Assembly: GCA_965200175.1 (NCBI GenBank)
Contig: OZ241345.1
Coordinates: 868,001 to 932,000, forward strand
Direction: 5' to 3'
Length of the DNA stretch: 64,000 bases
DNA from: Azophilus sp026709365
GTDB taxonomy: Bacteria; Pseudomonadota; Gammaproteobacteria; Pseudomonadales; Azotimanducaceae
The notes beneath the pieces were generated by a model, which did not search any database, had not been told where the DNA came from, and worked only from the letters and a program-made list of their open reading frames with translations. Shown here piece by piece: positions 63,016 to 64,000 of the stretch. The translations under genes were made by a program, and so were the position numbers. How positions within the stretch are numbered: position 1 is the stretch's first letter; the number at the start of each line of letters is the position of its first letter.

Positions 63016-63506
63016 TGCGGCCCACCCACTGCATTGACGGCCATGAACATTGCGTGCGGCCCCTGCGGCGCGGCCCGAGCCCGTTGCTGGACATCGACGG
63101 CGTCCAGCTCGAAACCAGCCTGCGTTGGACCGGCGACCATGAAGCCGTGTTGATCGTCAACGGCTCGGAACACCCCGTGCATGCCGCCCAGGACGGTACA
63201 ACGCTGTTCGTGCATATCGACGGCCAAACTTGGCGCATTGAAACCGTCAACGGGTTCGCGGACCGCGCTGCGGGCGGCGCTGCCGACGGCCAAGTGCGCG
63301 CGCCCATGCCTGGGGTGGTGATCGAGATCCACGTCCAAGCCGGCGACCAGGTGGCCGAGAACCAGCGGCTGGCGCTGATCGAGAGCATGAAGATGCAGAC
63401 CGAGGTCACCGCGCCCCTGGCCGGCACCGTGACCGCGGTGCATGTGGCGCCAGGCGCGAGCTTCGAGCGGGGTGCTGCGCTCATCGAACTGGAGCGCCGC
63501 GCCTGA
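63015..63506 (+). CDS. Biotin carboxyl carrier protein of an acyl-CoA carboxylase
   Basis: 163 residues from ATG 63015, overlapping the previous stop (TGATG); a GTG at 63003 is an alternative. The C-terminal biotinyl domain is clear: VRAPMPGVVIEIHVQAGDQV and LIESMKMQTEVTAPLAGTV, the Lys in MKM being biotinylated. The N-terminal ~90 residues resemble the linker/BT region of acyl-CoA carboxylase alpha chains, so this is the split-off tail of such a chain. Confidence 0.9.
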   Translation: MRPTHCIDGHEHCVRPLRRGPSPLLDIDGVQLETSLRWTGDHEAVLIVNGSEHPVHAAQDGTTLFVHIDGQTWRIETVNGFADRAAGGAADGQVRAPMPGVVIEIHVQAGDQVAENQRLALIESMKMQTEVTAPLAGTVTAVHVAPGASFERGAALIELERRA

Positions 63507-64000
63507 TGCGCCGGATTGCGACCCGAATCAGCCCCAGCAGCGCCTCCTACCGCGCCTACCGGGTACACAACCTCAAGGTGGCGGAGGCGTTTCGCGCCCG
63601 CCAGGCGGCTGCCCGCTTCGACCGTCCGGACCGGGACCGGCAGCGCCTCGCACGCCAAGACAAGCAAATGCCTAGGGAGCGGCTCGAACAGTTGCTGGAT
63701 CCCGGCACGCCCTTCCTGGAGTTTTCGTCGCTGGCCGCCAACATGGCCTACGACGGCGGCTCCCCCTCGGCGAGCTGCATCACCGGCATCGGCGTGATCG
63801 GCGGCCGCGAAGTGGTCATCAACTGCAGCGACCCCTCCGTCAAGGGCGGGGCTTGGTATCCGCTGACGGTCAAGAAGATCATTCGCGCCCTGGACATCGC
63901 CATCGAGAACCGGCTGCCGGTGGCGCATCTGTGCGACAGCGCCGGCGCCTTCCTGCCCCTGCAGTCGGATCTCTTCGCCGACAAGGCCATGGCGGGGCGC
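63506..64000 (+). CDS. Acyl-CoA carboxylase, carboxyltransferase subunit (3' end outside window)
   Basis: The frame from ATG 63506 (overlapping the previous stop by 1 bp) is open to the window end, 165 residues. RERLEQLLDPGTPFLEFSSL, GIGVIGGREVVINCSDPSVK, GGAWYPLTVKKIIRALDIAI, ENRLPVAHLCDSAGAFLPLQ are the N-terminal motifs of the propionyl/methylcrotonyl/geranyl-CoA carboxylase beta family. The GGAWYPLTVKK and GAFLPLQ forms lean towards methylcrotonyl- or geranyl-type enzymes, but the rest of the gene is needed to decide. Confidence 0.92.
   Translation, partial: MRRIATRISPSSASYRAYRVHNLKVAEAFRARQAAARFDRPDRDRQRLARQDKQMPRERLEQLLDPGTPFLEFSSLAANMAYDGGSPSASCITGIGVIGGREVVINCSDPSVKGGAWYPLTVKKIIRALDIAIENRLPVAHLCDSAGAFLPLQSDLFADKAMAGR

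Overview
The window is high-GC DNA from a gammaproteobacterium, probably a free-living or host-associated marine-type heterotroph. The evidence is gene order: ppiD-hupB-lon-clpX-clpP-tig with a Pro/Arg/His tRNA cluster, the yafS-rnhA-dnaQ group, mfd-csiV, and an S-methyl-5'-thioinosine phosphorylase beside a hypoxanthine phosphoribosyltransferase. Three large TonB-dependent receptors (TBDRs), an RND pump, a carotenoid-cleavage oxygenase and CoA-ester metabolism fit an aerobic, nutrient-scavenging lifestyle. The species cannot be named from the sequence alone.

Layout. 1-2.2 kb: end of a TBDR coupled to a lipoprotein beta-propeller phytase. 2.3-13.3 kb: conserved replication and proteostasis block on the minus strand (dnaQ, rnhA, yafS-like, ppiD, hupB, lon, clpX, clpP, tig, three tRNAs). 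13.5-18.2 kb: three-gene 2-oxoacid:ferredoxin oxidoreductase operon whose third gene is a GltD-like flavoprotein fused to a two-cluster ferredoxin. 18.3-20.7 kb: a nonsense-mutated PIN gene with an unrecognised partner, then an IS481-like insertion sequence. 20.8-28.5 kb: mfd, csiV, MTIP, hpt, a YnaI-type mechanosensitive channel, lexA. 28.6-38.6 kb: carotenoid oxygenase, a two-gene AAA ATPase plus PD-(D/E)XK-like nuclease cassette, glyoxalase I, RND efflux pair, leucyl aminopeptidase.

38.6-44.3 kb is an accessory island: orphan DNA methyltransferase with a possible LexA box, a small remnant ORF, a complete 255-bp IS5-group MITE with CTAG duplications, a Pif1-like helicase and a VapBC pair. 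44.5-49.5 kb: TPR-sulfotransferase and TBDR. 49.6-55.0 kb: acyl-CoA ligase coupled to livFGMH-type ABC transporter genes without a binding protein. 55.2-56.7 kb: AbrB/PIN toxin-antitoxin pair and a decayed metY/CoA-binding fusion. 56.7-64 kb: TetR regulator and TBDR divergent from a tryptophan-tryptophylquinone (TTQ) amine dehydrogenase (heavy and light chains), followed on the same strand by biotin carboxylase, biotin carrier and carboxyltransferase genes that run off the end.

A composite palindromic repeat (core GCGGAGTTTCGC...GCGAAACTCC) is scattered between genes throughout, and its outer half resembles the ends of the IS481-like element. The strongest candidates for an undescribed system are the ATPase/nuclease pair at 30.1-32.1 kb and the TTQ dehydrogenase-carboxylase locus at the right end.
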